DNA of 64,000 nt from Streptomyces sp. NBC_00223. GTDB lineage: Bacteria > Actinomycetota > Actinomycetes > Streptomycetales > Streptomycetaceae. Positions 50,955 to 59,473 of the stretch are shown one piece after another. The stretch lies in the NCBI RefSeq assembly GCF_036199905.1, contig NZ_CP108109.1, positions 4,077,501 through 4,141,500 of the forward strand, in the 5' to 3' direction. The translations under genes and the position numbers were made by a program. How positions within the stretch are numbered: position 1 is the stretch's first letter; each line of letters starts with the position of its first letter. Below the pieces are notes generated by a model. It was not told where the DNA came from. It saw nothing but the letters and a program-made list of their open reading frames with translations, and searched no databases.

Positions 50955-50996
50955 CCGGTGGGCCGGGCCCGGCACGTGTCCGGCCCGGCCCACCGG
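50955..50996 (+). terminator. Attenuator-like hairpin between precursor and lanB
   Basis: A perfect 15-bp stem (CCGGTGGGCCGGGCC at 50955-50969 and its complement at 50982-50996) with a 12-base loop, 20 bases after the precursor stop. It could stop or stabilise most transcripts so the precursor outnumbers the enzymes. Confidence 0.7.
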
Positions 50997-51029
50997 CCAC
51001 CCCGTGCCCGTACCGGAAGGGAACACCGC

Positions 51030-54000
51030 ATGGCCTCCCAAACGGCCGTCAGCTACCGCTGGCAGGGCCCCGCGATGCTGCGAGCCAGCACCAGCCCGGG
51101 TTCCGCGGATCTGCCCCGCGCGCTTGATCTGGACGACGTGGCGGCCACCCGCATGTGGCTGAGCCGCCGGTGGCAGCAGGACGCATTCCGCGACGCCCTC
51201 CGCGCGGCAACGCCCGCGCTGACGGAAGCACTCGAAGCCGTCGTAGATGGACGGGAGACCCGACCCCGCCAGGTCCGGCGCACCGCACTGTCCACGATCT
51301 CCTACCTGCTGCGGTGGCAGAACCGCCCCACTCCGCACGGCCTGTTCGCCGGCACCGCTACCGCGGCCGTCGGAGACTCGGCCTACGCTCTGTGGGGCGA
51401 GAAGCACCGGGCGCTGCTGCGCGCCGACGCCGAATGGGTCACCGACATCATCGGGCGCCTCCAGTCCAGCCCGGAACTGCTGCGCAGGCTCCGGTTGGTG
51501 GCCAACAGCACCGCCCGCCGGCGTGGTGACCGCCTTGTCGCCGCGGGGGTCCCGGCCGACGCCCACGCCCCGCACCTGGCCCCGATCGAGATATCCCTCC
51601 GCAACACCCGGCCGGTCGCCGCCGCGATCGAGGCCGCACGCCACCCGATCGTCTACGACGACCTGCACCAGCACCTGCGTACGCGCTTCCCCCAGGCAGG
51701 CACCGACCAGATCGACCGGCTCCTGCGCGACCTGATCGGCCAGCAGCTCCTCCTCACGAGCCTGTGGGCGCCGATGACCATCACAGACGTCTTCCGCCAT
51801 CTGTGTGCCGAGCTGGAACGGCTGTCCGCGGACACCATCCCCGACGTCCACGACCTGGTCACCGCGTTGTACGAGCAACGCGACGAGATCGACGCCTCGG
51901 CGCCGGACCGCGCCACCCCGAGAATGCGCGCACTGTCCCGGGCCACCCCGACACCTCTGGTCATCGACACCTCGCTCGACTGCGACGTGCAGATTCCCAC
52001 GGCCGTGCTGGAAGAGGTGCAGGCCGCTGTCGCGGCGCTGTACCGGACCACCACACAACCGTACGGCTACCAGCACTGGCGCGACTACCACCGCCGCTTC
52101 CGCGCCCGGTACGGCGTCGGCGCACACGTGCCCGTCACGGAGCTGGTCTCCGACAGCGGGCTCGGGCTGCCGGCCGGATACCTCGGCTCGGAACGCGGCC
52201 GACCGCCCAAGCTCCTCACCGACCGGGACGAAACCCTGCTCGCACTTCTGCAACCCGTGCTGATGCAGGGCCGCAGCGAACTCGTCCTCACCGACAAGAC
52301 GATCGACGCCCTCGCGGACGCCGCAGGCACCGAGCCCCGCTTCGTCCCCCGCGTCGAGACCGCCTTCGAGATCCACGCTCCCTCCACCACAGCCCTTACG
52401 CGCGGCGCCTTCGAGGTCGCGATCACGGCGGTGCCCCGGCCGGGCAGCAGCATGGCCGGCCGGTTCGCCCACCTGCTGACGCCCAGCCAGCAAGAGGCCC
52501 TGGCCAACGGCTACCGCACCGACCCAGCCGCGCTCACCGCACAGCTCAGCTTCCCGCCCCGCAAACGCCGTAACGAGAACGTCACCCGCACGCCCCGCCT
52601 GTTGCCCCACGTCATCGCCGTGGGCGAGTACCCGACCGCCGACGGCCAGATGATCGACCTCGATGACATCGCCGTCACCGCCGACGCCCGCCATTTCCAC
52701 CTCGTCCAGCGCTCCACCGGGCGCCGCCTGGACGTCCGAGTCCTGCACGCCCTGGAAGCCGCCACCCAGACCCCGGCGCTGGCCCGGTTCCTCGCCGAGG
52801 TCTCCAGTGCCCGGTACGCCGCCTACAAGCCGTTCGACTTCGGAGCCGCCGCCCGCCTGCCGTACCTGCCCCGGGTGCGCTACCGCCGCACGATCCTCGC
52901 CCCGGCCCGCTGGCTGCTCACAGCCGATGAACTTCCCGGCCGCGCCGCCGCGCCGGAGACGTGGGACCAGTCGTTCGACGTGTGGCGCGCCCGGCTGCGC
53001 GTGCCCGGTGCGGTGAGCATGATCGAGTACGACCAGCGGCTTCCGGTGGACCTGACCCACCCGGTCCACCGCCACCTGCTGCGCAAGCAGCTCGATCACG
53101 ACCGGCGCCTGGAACTGCGCGAGGCGCCCGCCGCCGAGGCGTACGGCTGGATCGGCCGCGCTCACGAGATCTGGGTCTCCCTGCGCAACACCAAGTCCAC
53201 TCTGCACGCCGAGGTAAGCGACGTGCCCCCGGCCGTCGGCGCCGGACCGCCGCTGCACCTGCCCGGCGCAGGCAACGTGCTGTACGCCCGCCTGCACGCC
53301 CGCCCCGGCCGCTACGACGAAATCCTGACCCAGCACCTTCCCGCCCTGCTCACCGCGCTCGGTGACCGCCTGCCGCTGTGGTGGTTCACCCGGCACCGCG
53401 AGATGGCCCGCCCCCACGCCGACCAGTACCTCGACCTCGTCCTCCACCTCACGCCCGGCACCTACGCTGCGGCGGCCGAGCGCGTCCACGACTGGACCAG
53501 CACCCTCCACCGCACGGGCCTTGCGGCGGGCTTGACTCTTGCCGACTACCGGCCGCAGACCGGCCGGTTCGGACACGGCGACGCCATGGACGCCGCGCAC
53601 CGCGTGTTCGCCACCGACTCCGCCGCCGCCCTCGCCCAGATCCGCTTCACCGATCAGAACGACACCGTCACCCCACAGGCCCTCGCCGCCGCAAGCGCCC
53701 TCGACCTCGTCCAGCACCTCGCCCCCTCCGAGGCAGAAGGCACCGACTGGCTCGTCCAACGGCTGCCGCAGACCACCGGCCGCCTCGACCCCCACCTGCG
53801 CGACCAAGTGCTCGACCTCACCTCCCTCGACGGCCGGGCCGCCATGGGTGCTCTCCCCGGAGGCGCAGCCGTCACCAGGGCTTGGCAGGCCCGCGCCGCC
53901 GCCCTGGACACCTACCAACTCCGCCAGGCCGACGCCGATCCGCTACGGGCAGCCCGCTCCCTGCTCCACCAGCACCACGTCCGGGCCCTGGGCGCAGACC

Positions 54001-54071
54001 CCACCGCCGAAGCCCTCACCCTCCGCCTCGCCCGGACCGCCGCCCTGCGCCAGCAGAAGGCAGTCCAATGA
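51030..54071 (+). CDS. Class I lanthipeptide dehydratase (full-length LanB)
   Basis: 1013 residues from ATG 51030 (GGAAGGGA upstream). The N-terminal glutamylation domain shows RRTALSTISYLLRWQNRPTPHGLFAGTAT and PRVRYRRTILAPARWLL. The last 280 residues form the SpaB-type elimination domain (NVLYARLHARPGRYDEILTQHLPALLTALGDRLPLWWFTRHREMARPHADQYLDLVLHL). It should glutamylate then eliminate Ser/Thr in the precursor to give dehydro residues. Overlaps lanC by 4 bases. Confidence 0.95.
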   Translation: MASQTAVSYRWQGPAMLRASTSPGSADLPRALDLDDVAATRMWLSRRWQQDAFRDALRAATPALTEALEAVVDGRETRPRQVRRTALSTISYLLRWQNRPTPHGLFAGTATAAVGDSAYALWGEKHRALLRADAEWVTDIIGRLQSSPELLRRLRLVANSTARRRGDRLVAAGVPADAHAPHLAPIEISLRNTRPVAAAIEAARHPIVYDDLHQHLRTRFPQAGTDQIDRLLRDLIGQQLLLTSLWAPMTITDVFRHLCAELERLSADTIPDVHDLVTALYEQRDEIDASAPDRATPRMRALSRATPTPLVIDTSLDCDVQIPTAVLEEVQAAVAALYRTTTQPYGYQHWRDYHRRFRARYGVGAHVPVTELVSDSGLGLPAGYLGSERGRPPKLLTDRDETLLALLQPVLMQGRSELVLTDKTIDALADAAGTEPRFVPRVETAFEIHAPSTTALTRGAFEVAITAVPRPGSSMAGRFAHLLTPSQQEALANGYRTDPAALTAQLSFPPRKRRNENVTRTPRLLPHVIAVGEYPTADGQMIDLDDIAVTADARHFHLVQRSTGRRLDVRVLHALEAATQTPALARFLAEVSSARYAAYKPFDFGAAARLPYLPRVRYRRTILAPARWLLTADELPGRAAAPETWDQSFDVWRARLRVPGAVSMIEYDQRLPVDLTHPVHRHLLRKQLDHDRRLELREAPAAEAYGWIGRAHEIWVSLRNTKSTLHAEVSDVPPAVGAGPPLHLPGAGNVLYARLHARPGRYDEILTQHLPALLTALGDRLPLWWFTRHREMARPHADQYLDLVLHLTPGTYAAAAERVHDWTSTLHRTGLAAGLTLADYRPQTGRFGHGDAMDAAHRVFATDSAAALAQIRFTDQNDTVTPQALAAASALDLVQHLAPSEAEGTDWLVQRLPQTTGRLDPHLRDQVLDLTSLDGRAAMGALPGGAAVTRAWQARAAALDTYQLRQADADPLRAARSLLHQHHVRALGADPTAEALTLRLARTAALRQQKAVQ

Positions 54072-55300
54072 CCGCGACAACAGCCAACGCCACCGAAATG
54101 GTGCTCCAGGCCGCCCGCGACCTGGCCGAACCCGCGCCCCCTCACCCGGACAAACCCTGGGCCGCACAGTCCCTCGCCGACGGCACAGCCGGAACCGCCC
54201 TCCTCCACATCGAAGCCGCACGCACCCACGCCCAGCCCTGGCGGACCGCCCACCGCTGGATCAGCGCCGCAGTCACCGGACAGGTCAGCGCCGCCGACAC
54301 CACCGGCCTCTACCTCGGCGCACCAGCCATCGGCTTCCTCCTCAGCACCCCACCACCGGAGTTCGACCACCTCTACGCCCAAGCCCGGCGCACCGTGCAC
54401 CAGCACGTCCTCGCGCTCGCCCACCGCCGTGCCGACGCAGCCCTGGCCCGCATCCACCGCGGCGACCTGGCCGCCTTCGCCGAGTACGACATCCTCTACG
54501 GCTTGACGGGCATCGGTGCCTACCTACTCCACGCCAGCCCCGAAGACGGAGCCCTCGACCGCATCCTCCGCTACCTCGTCGCGCTGACCCGCCCGCTCGC
54601 TCCAGGAGGCCGCGGCCTGCCCGGCTGGTGGGTGGGCCACGATCCCCACAGAAACCACTCACCGCACTTTCCCGGCGGCCACGGCAACTTGGGCGCCGCC
54701 CACGGCATCACCGGACCTCTCCTCCTGCTCGCCCAGGCACTACGGCGCGGCATCGAGGTCCACGGCCACCGCAATGCGATCCGGACCATCTGCGACCACC
54801 TCGACACCTGGCGCCAGGACGCCGAGACCGGCCCGTGGTGGCCCGAACACCTCTCACGCCGAGACCTCGAACACCGCCATCCGCACAGGCCCGACAACGC
54901 CAGGCCGAGCTGGTGCTACGGAACCACCGGCATCGCGCGCGCCGGACAACTCGCCGCCATCGCCCTGTGCGACACCGGCCTCCAGGCGTTCTACGAAGAC
55001 GCCCTCTACCGCGCCCTGACCGATCCCGCGCAACTGGCCAACGTCACCGACACCGGCCTCTGCCACGGCTGGGCAGGCATCTACCAAACCGCCACCCGCG
55101 CCGCCGCCGACGCCCTCGACCCCCGCCTGCGCGAGCTGCTTCCCACACTCGGCGCCGCGCTCCTCGACCACACCCGCCTCGGCCCCGCAACGGCGCCCGG
55201 GTTCCTGAACGGCACCGCAGGAACCGCGCTCGCCCTGACCACCCTCGCCACCCAGCAACCCCCGAGCACCGGATGGGACGCATGTCTCCTGATCAACTGA
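54068..55300 (+). CDS. Lanthionine cyclase (LanC)
   Basis: 410 residues. Zinc ligands are C283 (PSWCYGTTG), C332 and H333 (TGLCHGWAG), the canonical LanC set; another typical motif is YDILYGLTGIGAYLL with the upstream GGRGLPGWWVGH and HGNLGAAHGITGPLLLL. It should form thioether rings from Cys and dehydro residues. Its start overlaps lanB, and its stop lies 19 bases into the next gene. Confidence 0.95.
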   Translation: MTATTANATEMVLQAARDLAEPAPPHPDKPWAAQSLADGTAGTALLHIEAARTHAQPWRTAHRWISAAVTGQVSAADTTGLYLGAPAIGFLLSTPPPEFDHLYAQARRTVHQHVLALAHRRADAALARIHRGDLAAFAEYDILYGLTGIGAYLLHASPEDGALDRILRYLVALTRPLAPGGRGLPGWWVGHDPHRNHSPHFPGGHGNLGAAHGITGPLLLLAQALRRGIEVHGHRNAIRTICDHLDTWRQDAETGPWWPEHLSRRDLEHRHPHRPDNARPSWCYGTTGIARAGQLAAIALCDTGLQAFYEDALYRALTDPAQLANVTDTGLCHGWAGIYQTATRAAADALDPRLRELLPTLGAALLDHTRLGPATAPGFLNGTAGTALALTTLATQQPPSTGWDACLLIN

Positions 55301-56295
55301 CGGAGCCGCGACCGGATGCGGCCGAACGGGCCGTACTCGACGTGCTCTCCGGCCACCCGCTCGCCGACGCCGCCCACCGAGCCGGAATGGACCCGGCGAA
55401 CCTCTCCGACGCCCTCCAGGTCTTCCAACAAGCAGGCCGCGAAGCCCTCGCCGGCCACGCGGCACAGCAAGAGTGGTGGCACGCCTACCTCCACTTCACC
55501 GACTGGCCGAACGCCGACCGCACCTTCACCACCCACGTACTGCCGTTACTGAGCGCAGCAGAAGCCAACGGCACGATCGACGGCTGGTGGTACACCCGCA
55601 AACACCCCTGCTGGCGGCTACGCCTCCACCGACGCCCCGAGTTCGAGACCACGACCCACATCGGAGACGGCCTCGACCGCCTCGTCGCCGAAGACCACCT
55701 CCACCGCTGGTGGCCCGGCATCTACGAACCGGAAACCGCCGCCTTCGGCGGCCCCGCCAGCATGACCGCCGCCCACACCCTCTTCGTCGCCGACAGCCGC
55801 GAAATCCAGCAACTGCCCCTCCTCGAGGGCCTGTCCCTCGGCCCCCGCGAGCTGTCCATCCTGCTGTGCACGACTCTGATGCGCGCCGCCGGCCTCGAAT
55901 GGTACGAACAAGGCGACGTCTGGCACCACGTCATCACCACCGAACACCGCTCCAGCATCACGGACATCCCGCGAGAGACCCTGGACGCAAGAGCAGCCGA
56001 AATCCGCACCCTGCTCCTGGCCGACACCGACTCCCTACTGAACCCTGACGGCCCGTTGGCCCCGGTCGCCGACTGGGTGGCAGCCTTCCGCCAAGCAGGC
56101 CGCTCACTCGCAGAAGCAGTGCAACTCGGCACACTGGACCGCGGCCTCCGCCAAGTCCTCAGCTATCACGTGATCTTCCACTGGAACCGACTCGGCCTCT
56201 CCCTCCGCACCCAAAGCGCCCTCGCCTGGGCATCCCGCACCGCCATCCTCCGCTCCTCACCCAATCCGCTTGCCGAACCTGCCATGGAGGGGTGA
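55282..56295 (+). CDS. Stand-alone thiopeptide-type elimination/LanB C-terminal-like protein
   Basis: 337 residues from ATG 55282 (an in-frame ATG at 55273 also exists). The N-terminal 60 residues look like a small helical recognition domain (ERAVLDVLSGHPLADAAHRAGMDPANLSDALQVFQQAGREAL). The rest matches the stand-alone SpaB-C family: WWHAYLHFTDW, GWWYTRKHPCWRLRLH, and VLSYHVIFHWNRLGLS. LanB here already has an elimination domain, so this is a second one. It may do the actual elimination, a different reaction, or protect the enzyme complex. Confidence 0.88.
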   Translation: MSPDQLTEPRPDAAERAVLDVLSGHPLADAAHRAGMDPANLSDALQVFQQAGREALAGHAAQQEWWHAYLHFTDWPNADRTFTTHVLPLLSAAEANGTIDGWWYTRKHPCWRLRLHRRPEFETTTHIGDGLDRLVAEDHLHRWWPGIYEPETAAFGGPASMTAAHTLFVADSREIQQLPLLEGLSLGPRELSILLCTTLMRAAGLEWYEQGDVWHHVITTEHRSSITDIPRETLDARAAEIRTLLLADTDSLLNPDGPLAPVADWVAAFRQAGRSLAEAVQLGTLDRGLRQVLSYHVIFHWNRLGLSLRTQSALAWASRTAILRSSPNPLAEPAMEG

Positions 56296-56325
56296 CGAAG
56301 CCTGCCGCCCACGACAGGCAATACA

Positions 56326-57212
56326 GAGCCCTTTCCAACCTGATGCGTGAGCTTGGCAGCTAGGCTGACAACACGGGGAAGCCCCTGGTAGATAGGTTTT
56401 CGACCAAGAGAACCGTCTCCACCAGAGGCTCCACGTGTTTGTCTACCGTTTGGGCGTCGACGTGTCCAGCTCTACCTTCGGCTTCCGCACGCAGCAGTTG
56501 CGACGGCACCGCCGTGCGATCGGCTCACGTTGGCGGCGCTTGAGCGTCGGCCGCCAGGCGCTGCCCACACTCGCCCATCTGCGGGTGGGACACACGTATG
56601 CCCAGCTCACGGCCGGGTTCGGCGTCAGACCACGACGGCCTACCGCTAGGTCACCGAGGCTGTCCAGTTCCTGGCCGCCCCCGCCCCCAGCCTTACCGAC
56701 GCGGTCCGCACCACGTCGGTGAGGCATATCTGATCCTGGAAGGCACGCTCCTGCCGATCGACCGCATTGCCGCGGACTGGCCGCTCTACTCGGGCAAACA
56801 CAAGAAGCACCGGATGAACGTGCAGGTCATCACCAATCCCTCCGGAAGGCTGCTGTGGGCCTCACCGGCCCTGCCCGGCGCCGTCCACGACATCCGCGCG
56901 GTCGGCGAACACGGCATCGTCAACGCCCTCGCCGAGGTCGGCATCACGTGCTGGGTCGACAAGGGTTATCGGGGCGCCGACGGAACGATCCGCACTGCCT
57001 GCCGGGGACGCTGGAGGACCCTCTCCGCAGGCCAGAAAGCGGTGAACCAGTCCCACGCAAAGATTCGGGCACTCGTCGGGCAGGCCGTCGCCACCCTCAA
57101 ATCCTGGCGACTCCTCCGCAAACTGCGGTGCTCGACCACCCGGATCACCAGCCTCGTCCAGGCCGTCCTCACCCTTCATCTGACTACCTCAGACTGAAGA
57201 TGGAAAAGGCTC
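56326..57212 (+). mobile_element. Decayed IS element, IS5-like, with terminal inverted repeats
   Basis: About 887 bp. The left end begins GAGCCCTTTCCAACCT (56326) and the right end, read inversely, begins GAGCCTTTTCCATCTT (57212): 13 of 16 identical. Inside is a broken transposase. No clear target duplication was seen. Confidence 0.7.
56435..57197 (+). pseudogene. Broken transposase (IS5/DDE family)
   Basis: The N-terminal part (FGFRTQQLRRHRRAIGSRWRRLSVGRQALPTLAHLRVGHTYAQLTAGFGV) is in one frame. A middle part (TTTAYR, stop, VTEAVQFLAAPAPSLTDAVRTTS) is in another and has an in-frame TAG at about 56,668. The C-terminal catalytic part (GEAYLILEGTLLPIDR, SGKHKKHRMNVQVITNPSGRLLWASPALPGAVHDIRAVGEHGI, DKGYRGADG) is in the third. 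So at least two frameshifts and a stop disable it. Confidence 0.82.
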
Positions 57213-57664
57213 AGTGACCGCTGCAAGGCGAAGAAGGCCGGTTGTAGTGCCGCTGCGTCAGCCTGAGTTGCTCTGGTGGCGCCGTCGAAATTCGGTTTCG
57301 CCGCATCCTGCCGACCGGCGATCGAGGAAGGGGACCCTTCGCTGGAACTGAAGGCGTTCTTGGGGGCTGCATGGGGCTTCATCGCAGGTGGGAGCCTTTA
57401 CGTGGCACCCTGCGGGCCCGGCGCAGGGGAGCCGCAGAGGCCGCGTCCCAGGCTGCGGCCGGACCTGCAATTACACTTGCGCCCCGGGGCTCGCGTTCGC
57501 GGTCAGCTGTACTCAGCCGACACGCTGGACTGTCCGGAAAGAAGCTGGGATGTTCGTCCGCAGAGAACGGGTCGCTAGTGCGTTCGAATCTAATCGGACG
57601 CACAGAGTGAGACAGGCCGGATTACGGCCTGTCGGCCCGGCGGTGTGCACGTGATGGAGGACGA
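57213..57664. other. 452-bp region before the cytosine methyltransferase
   Basis: No convincing gene. A 100-residue open frame at 57276-57578 has no features. At about 57582-57607 a hairpin GTGCGT ... ACGCAC encloses TTCGAATCT, a tRNA T-loop-like sequence that shares GTTCGAATCT with tRNA-Ala. Confidence 0.4.
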
Positions 57665-58936
57665 ATGTCGGAGCTTCTTGCGGTCGAGATCTGCGCTGGA
57701 GCGGGGGGCCAGGCCCTGGGCTTGGAGCGGGCAGGCTTCAGGCACAAGTTGGCGGTTGAACTCGACCCCAATGCAGTAGCCACGCTTCGGCACAACCGGA
57801 AGGACTGGCAGGTAGCGGCAGGTGACGTGGCCAGCCGGGACGTCTGGCGCCCGGAGAAATACCGCGGCATCGATCTGCTGGCGGGAGGGGTACCCTGCCC
57901 GCCATTCACCATCGCCGGCAAGCAGCTAGGGGCCACTGACGAACGCGACCTCTTCGCGTGGGCCGTTAGCCAGGTCAAGATCGTGGAGCCAAAGGCTCTT
58001 CTGCTGGAGAACGTGCGCGGCCTCAGCGCCAACCGCTTCGCGGCGTACCGCCAGCACGTATTGGACGAGCTCCAGAGGCACGGCTATGTGGCCTCGTGGA
58101 GGCTGCTCCAGGCATCGGACTTCGGCGTCCCGCAGTTGCGGCCCCGTTTCGTGCTGGTCGCCCTGCAGCGCGAGTTCGCCGAATACTTCACTTGGCCGGA
58201 ACCGCTCGAAGGGGACAAGCCGACAGTGGGCGGAACTCTGGAAGGCATGATGGGCTCGGGCGGTTGGCGGGGCGCCAGCGCTTGGGCAGAGCACGCGCTC
58301 AGCATCGCTCCGACGATCGTCGGCGGCTCGAAGAAGCACGGTGGCGCCGATCTCGGACCTACCAGGGCTAAGGCTGCATGGGCGAAACTGGGCGTGGACG
58401 CCATGGGTGTGGCTGATACGCCGCCGAAGGCTGGGTGGACGGTGCCCGAAGGCAAGCCCGGCCCGAAGCTGACGTGCGAGATGGTCGCCCGTATCCAGGG
58501 ATGGGAGGAGGGGGAGTGGATCTTCACCGGCGGCAAGACCACCCGCTACCGGCAGATCGGCAATGCTTTCCCCCCGCCTGTGGCCGAAGCGGTCGGCCGG
58601 TCCATCTACCAGGCTCTGGAAAAGCAGGGTAAGCGGGTCAAGCTGGTAGAGACCACCGAGGTGATCCACGACCCCGTCTACAAACTGCTGCGCGGGGCCG
58701 CCCGCCCGGTCGGCATGAGCCAGATCATCACCAAGCTCCAGAAGGGTGGGGTGGAGCTGAGCGAGCCCGAGGTGGAGCGCCATCTGGCCCATCTTGAACG
58801 GGACTTCGTGATCGAGCGGGCGAAGCGTTCGGGCGGCACCTACGCCTACACCCTCGGCGAGTTCAAGGCCTTCGTCGGGCAGGAAGGCCATGAGCGGCAC
58901 GAGCTCTTCGCGGTCAACAAAGCCAAGATCAGCTGA
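57665..58936 (+). CDS. C5 cytosine DNA methyltransferase with C-terminal winged-helix-like extension
   Basis: 423 residues; GGAGGA precedes the ATG. Motif I is EICAGAGGQALGLERAG, IV is GGVPCPPF with catalytic C78, VI is ENVRGL at 115-120, VIII is QLRPRFVLVAL and X is QIGNAFPPPVAEAVG. Beyond about residue 330 an extra part (SQIITKLQKGGVELSEPEVERHLAHLERDFVIERAKRSGGTYAYTL) looks like a winged helix. It should protect host DNA from the NaeI-like enzyme (NaeI cuts GCCGGC) or both could recognise a related site. The extension might bind DNA or regulate transcription. Confidence 0.92.
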   Translation: MSELLAVEICAGAGGQALGLERAGFRHKLAVELDPNAVATLRHNRKDWQVAAGDVASRDVWRPEKYRGIDLLAGGVPCPPFTIAGKQLGATDERDLFAWAVSQVKIVEPKALLLENVRGLSANRFAAYRQHVLDELQRHGYVASWRLLQASDFGVPQLRPRFVLVALQREFAEYFTWPEPLEGDKPTVGGTLEGMMGSGGWRGASAWAEHALSIAPTIVGGSKKHGGADLGPTRAKAAWAKLGVDAMGVADTPPKAGWTVPEGKPGPKLTCEMVARIQGWEEGEWIFTGGKTTRYRQIGNAFPPPVAEAVGRSIYQALEKQGKRVKLVETTEVIHDPVYKLLRGAARPVGMSQIITKLQKGGVELSEPEVERHLAHLERDFVIERAKRSGGTYAYTLGEFKAFVGQEGHERHELFAVNKAKIS

Positions 58937-58981
58937 GCCGCACTGGCTGGGGTCGCAGACCGCATGGCGGCCCCGGCCAGG

Positions 58982-59473
58982 TCACTGTTCGCCCCGGCGC
59001 TCCCGGGCTGCCCTGCGCTCGCTCACAGCCGCGACCACGGCCGTGGCGCACTCACCCGCCGGCTGGTGCTCCCAGAACCGCAGGACCAGCCAGTCGGCGT
59101 CGGCCAGGCGGGCGTCCGTCTCCCGGTCTCGGCGCATGTTGCCGCCTATCTTCTCCCGCCAGTAGTCAGGGTTGGTCTTCGGCGGTACGAAGTGCTGCTC
59201 GCATCCGTGCCAGAAGCAGCCGTCGACGAACACCGCGACCCGCACAGGGCGGAAGACCATGTCGGCGGTCCTGCGCATCCCTGCGAGAGGTTTGGCGGCA
59301 ACTCGATAGCGCAGCCCTGCCGCGTGGACCAGTGAGCGGAGCGCCAGCTCCGGGGCGGTATCCCGCGCCCGGTTCCCCAGCATGCTGCGCCGGTTGGCGG
59401 CTGAGGAGGCCCAGGAGCCCTTCGGGGCTGTCCACGCCTCGGCAGAGTCTGGGGCTTTCGGTTCTTCGCTCAT
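58982..59473 (-). CDS. vsr: Very short patch repair endonuclease (Vsr)
   Basis: 163 residues from ATG 59473, which overlaps the NaeI-like stop (ATGA). The Vsr features are the catalytic aspartate D71 in RTADMVF, the VFVDGCFWHGCEQHF metal/His-Cys region and PDYWREKIGGNMRRDRETD. It nicks T:G mismatches made by deamination of 5-methylcytosine, so it protects against mutation caused by the neighbouring methyltransferase. Convergent with the methyltransferase gene. Confidence 0.94.
   Translation of the reverse strand: MSEEPKAPDSAEAWTAPKGSWASSAANRRSMLGNRARDTAPELALRSLVHAAGLRYRVAAKPLAGMRRTADMVFRPVRVAVFVDGCFWHGCEQHFVPPKTNPDYWREKIGGNMRRDRETDARLADADWLVLRFWEHQPAGECATAVVAAVSERRAARERRGEQ

Noticed and set aside
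50640..53918. 1092-codon minus-strand frame opposite the precursor and lanB
   Set aside because: It is a shadow of the lanthipeptide genes; Gly/Arg/Val-rich low complexity and no start site.
56441..56454. CCACGTG sequence as a seventh parS
   Set aside because: Only the central CACGTG and a few flanking bases match; the outer palindrome is absent.
57276..57578. 100-codon plus-strand frame before the methyltransferase
   Set aside because: No domain, no ribosome site and no conserved context; treated as intergenic.
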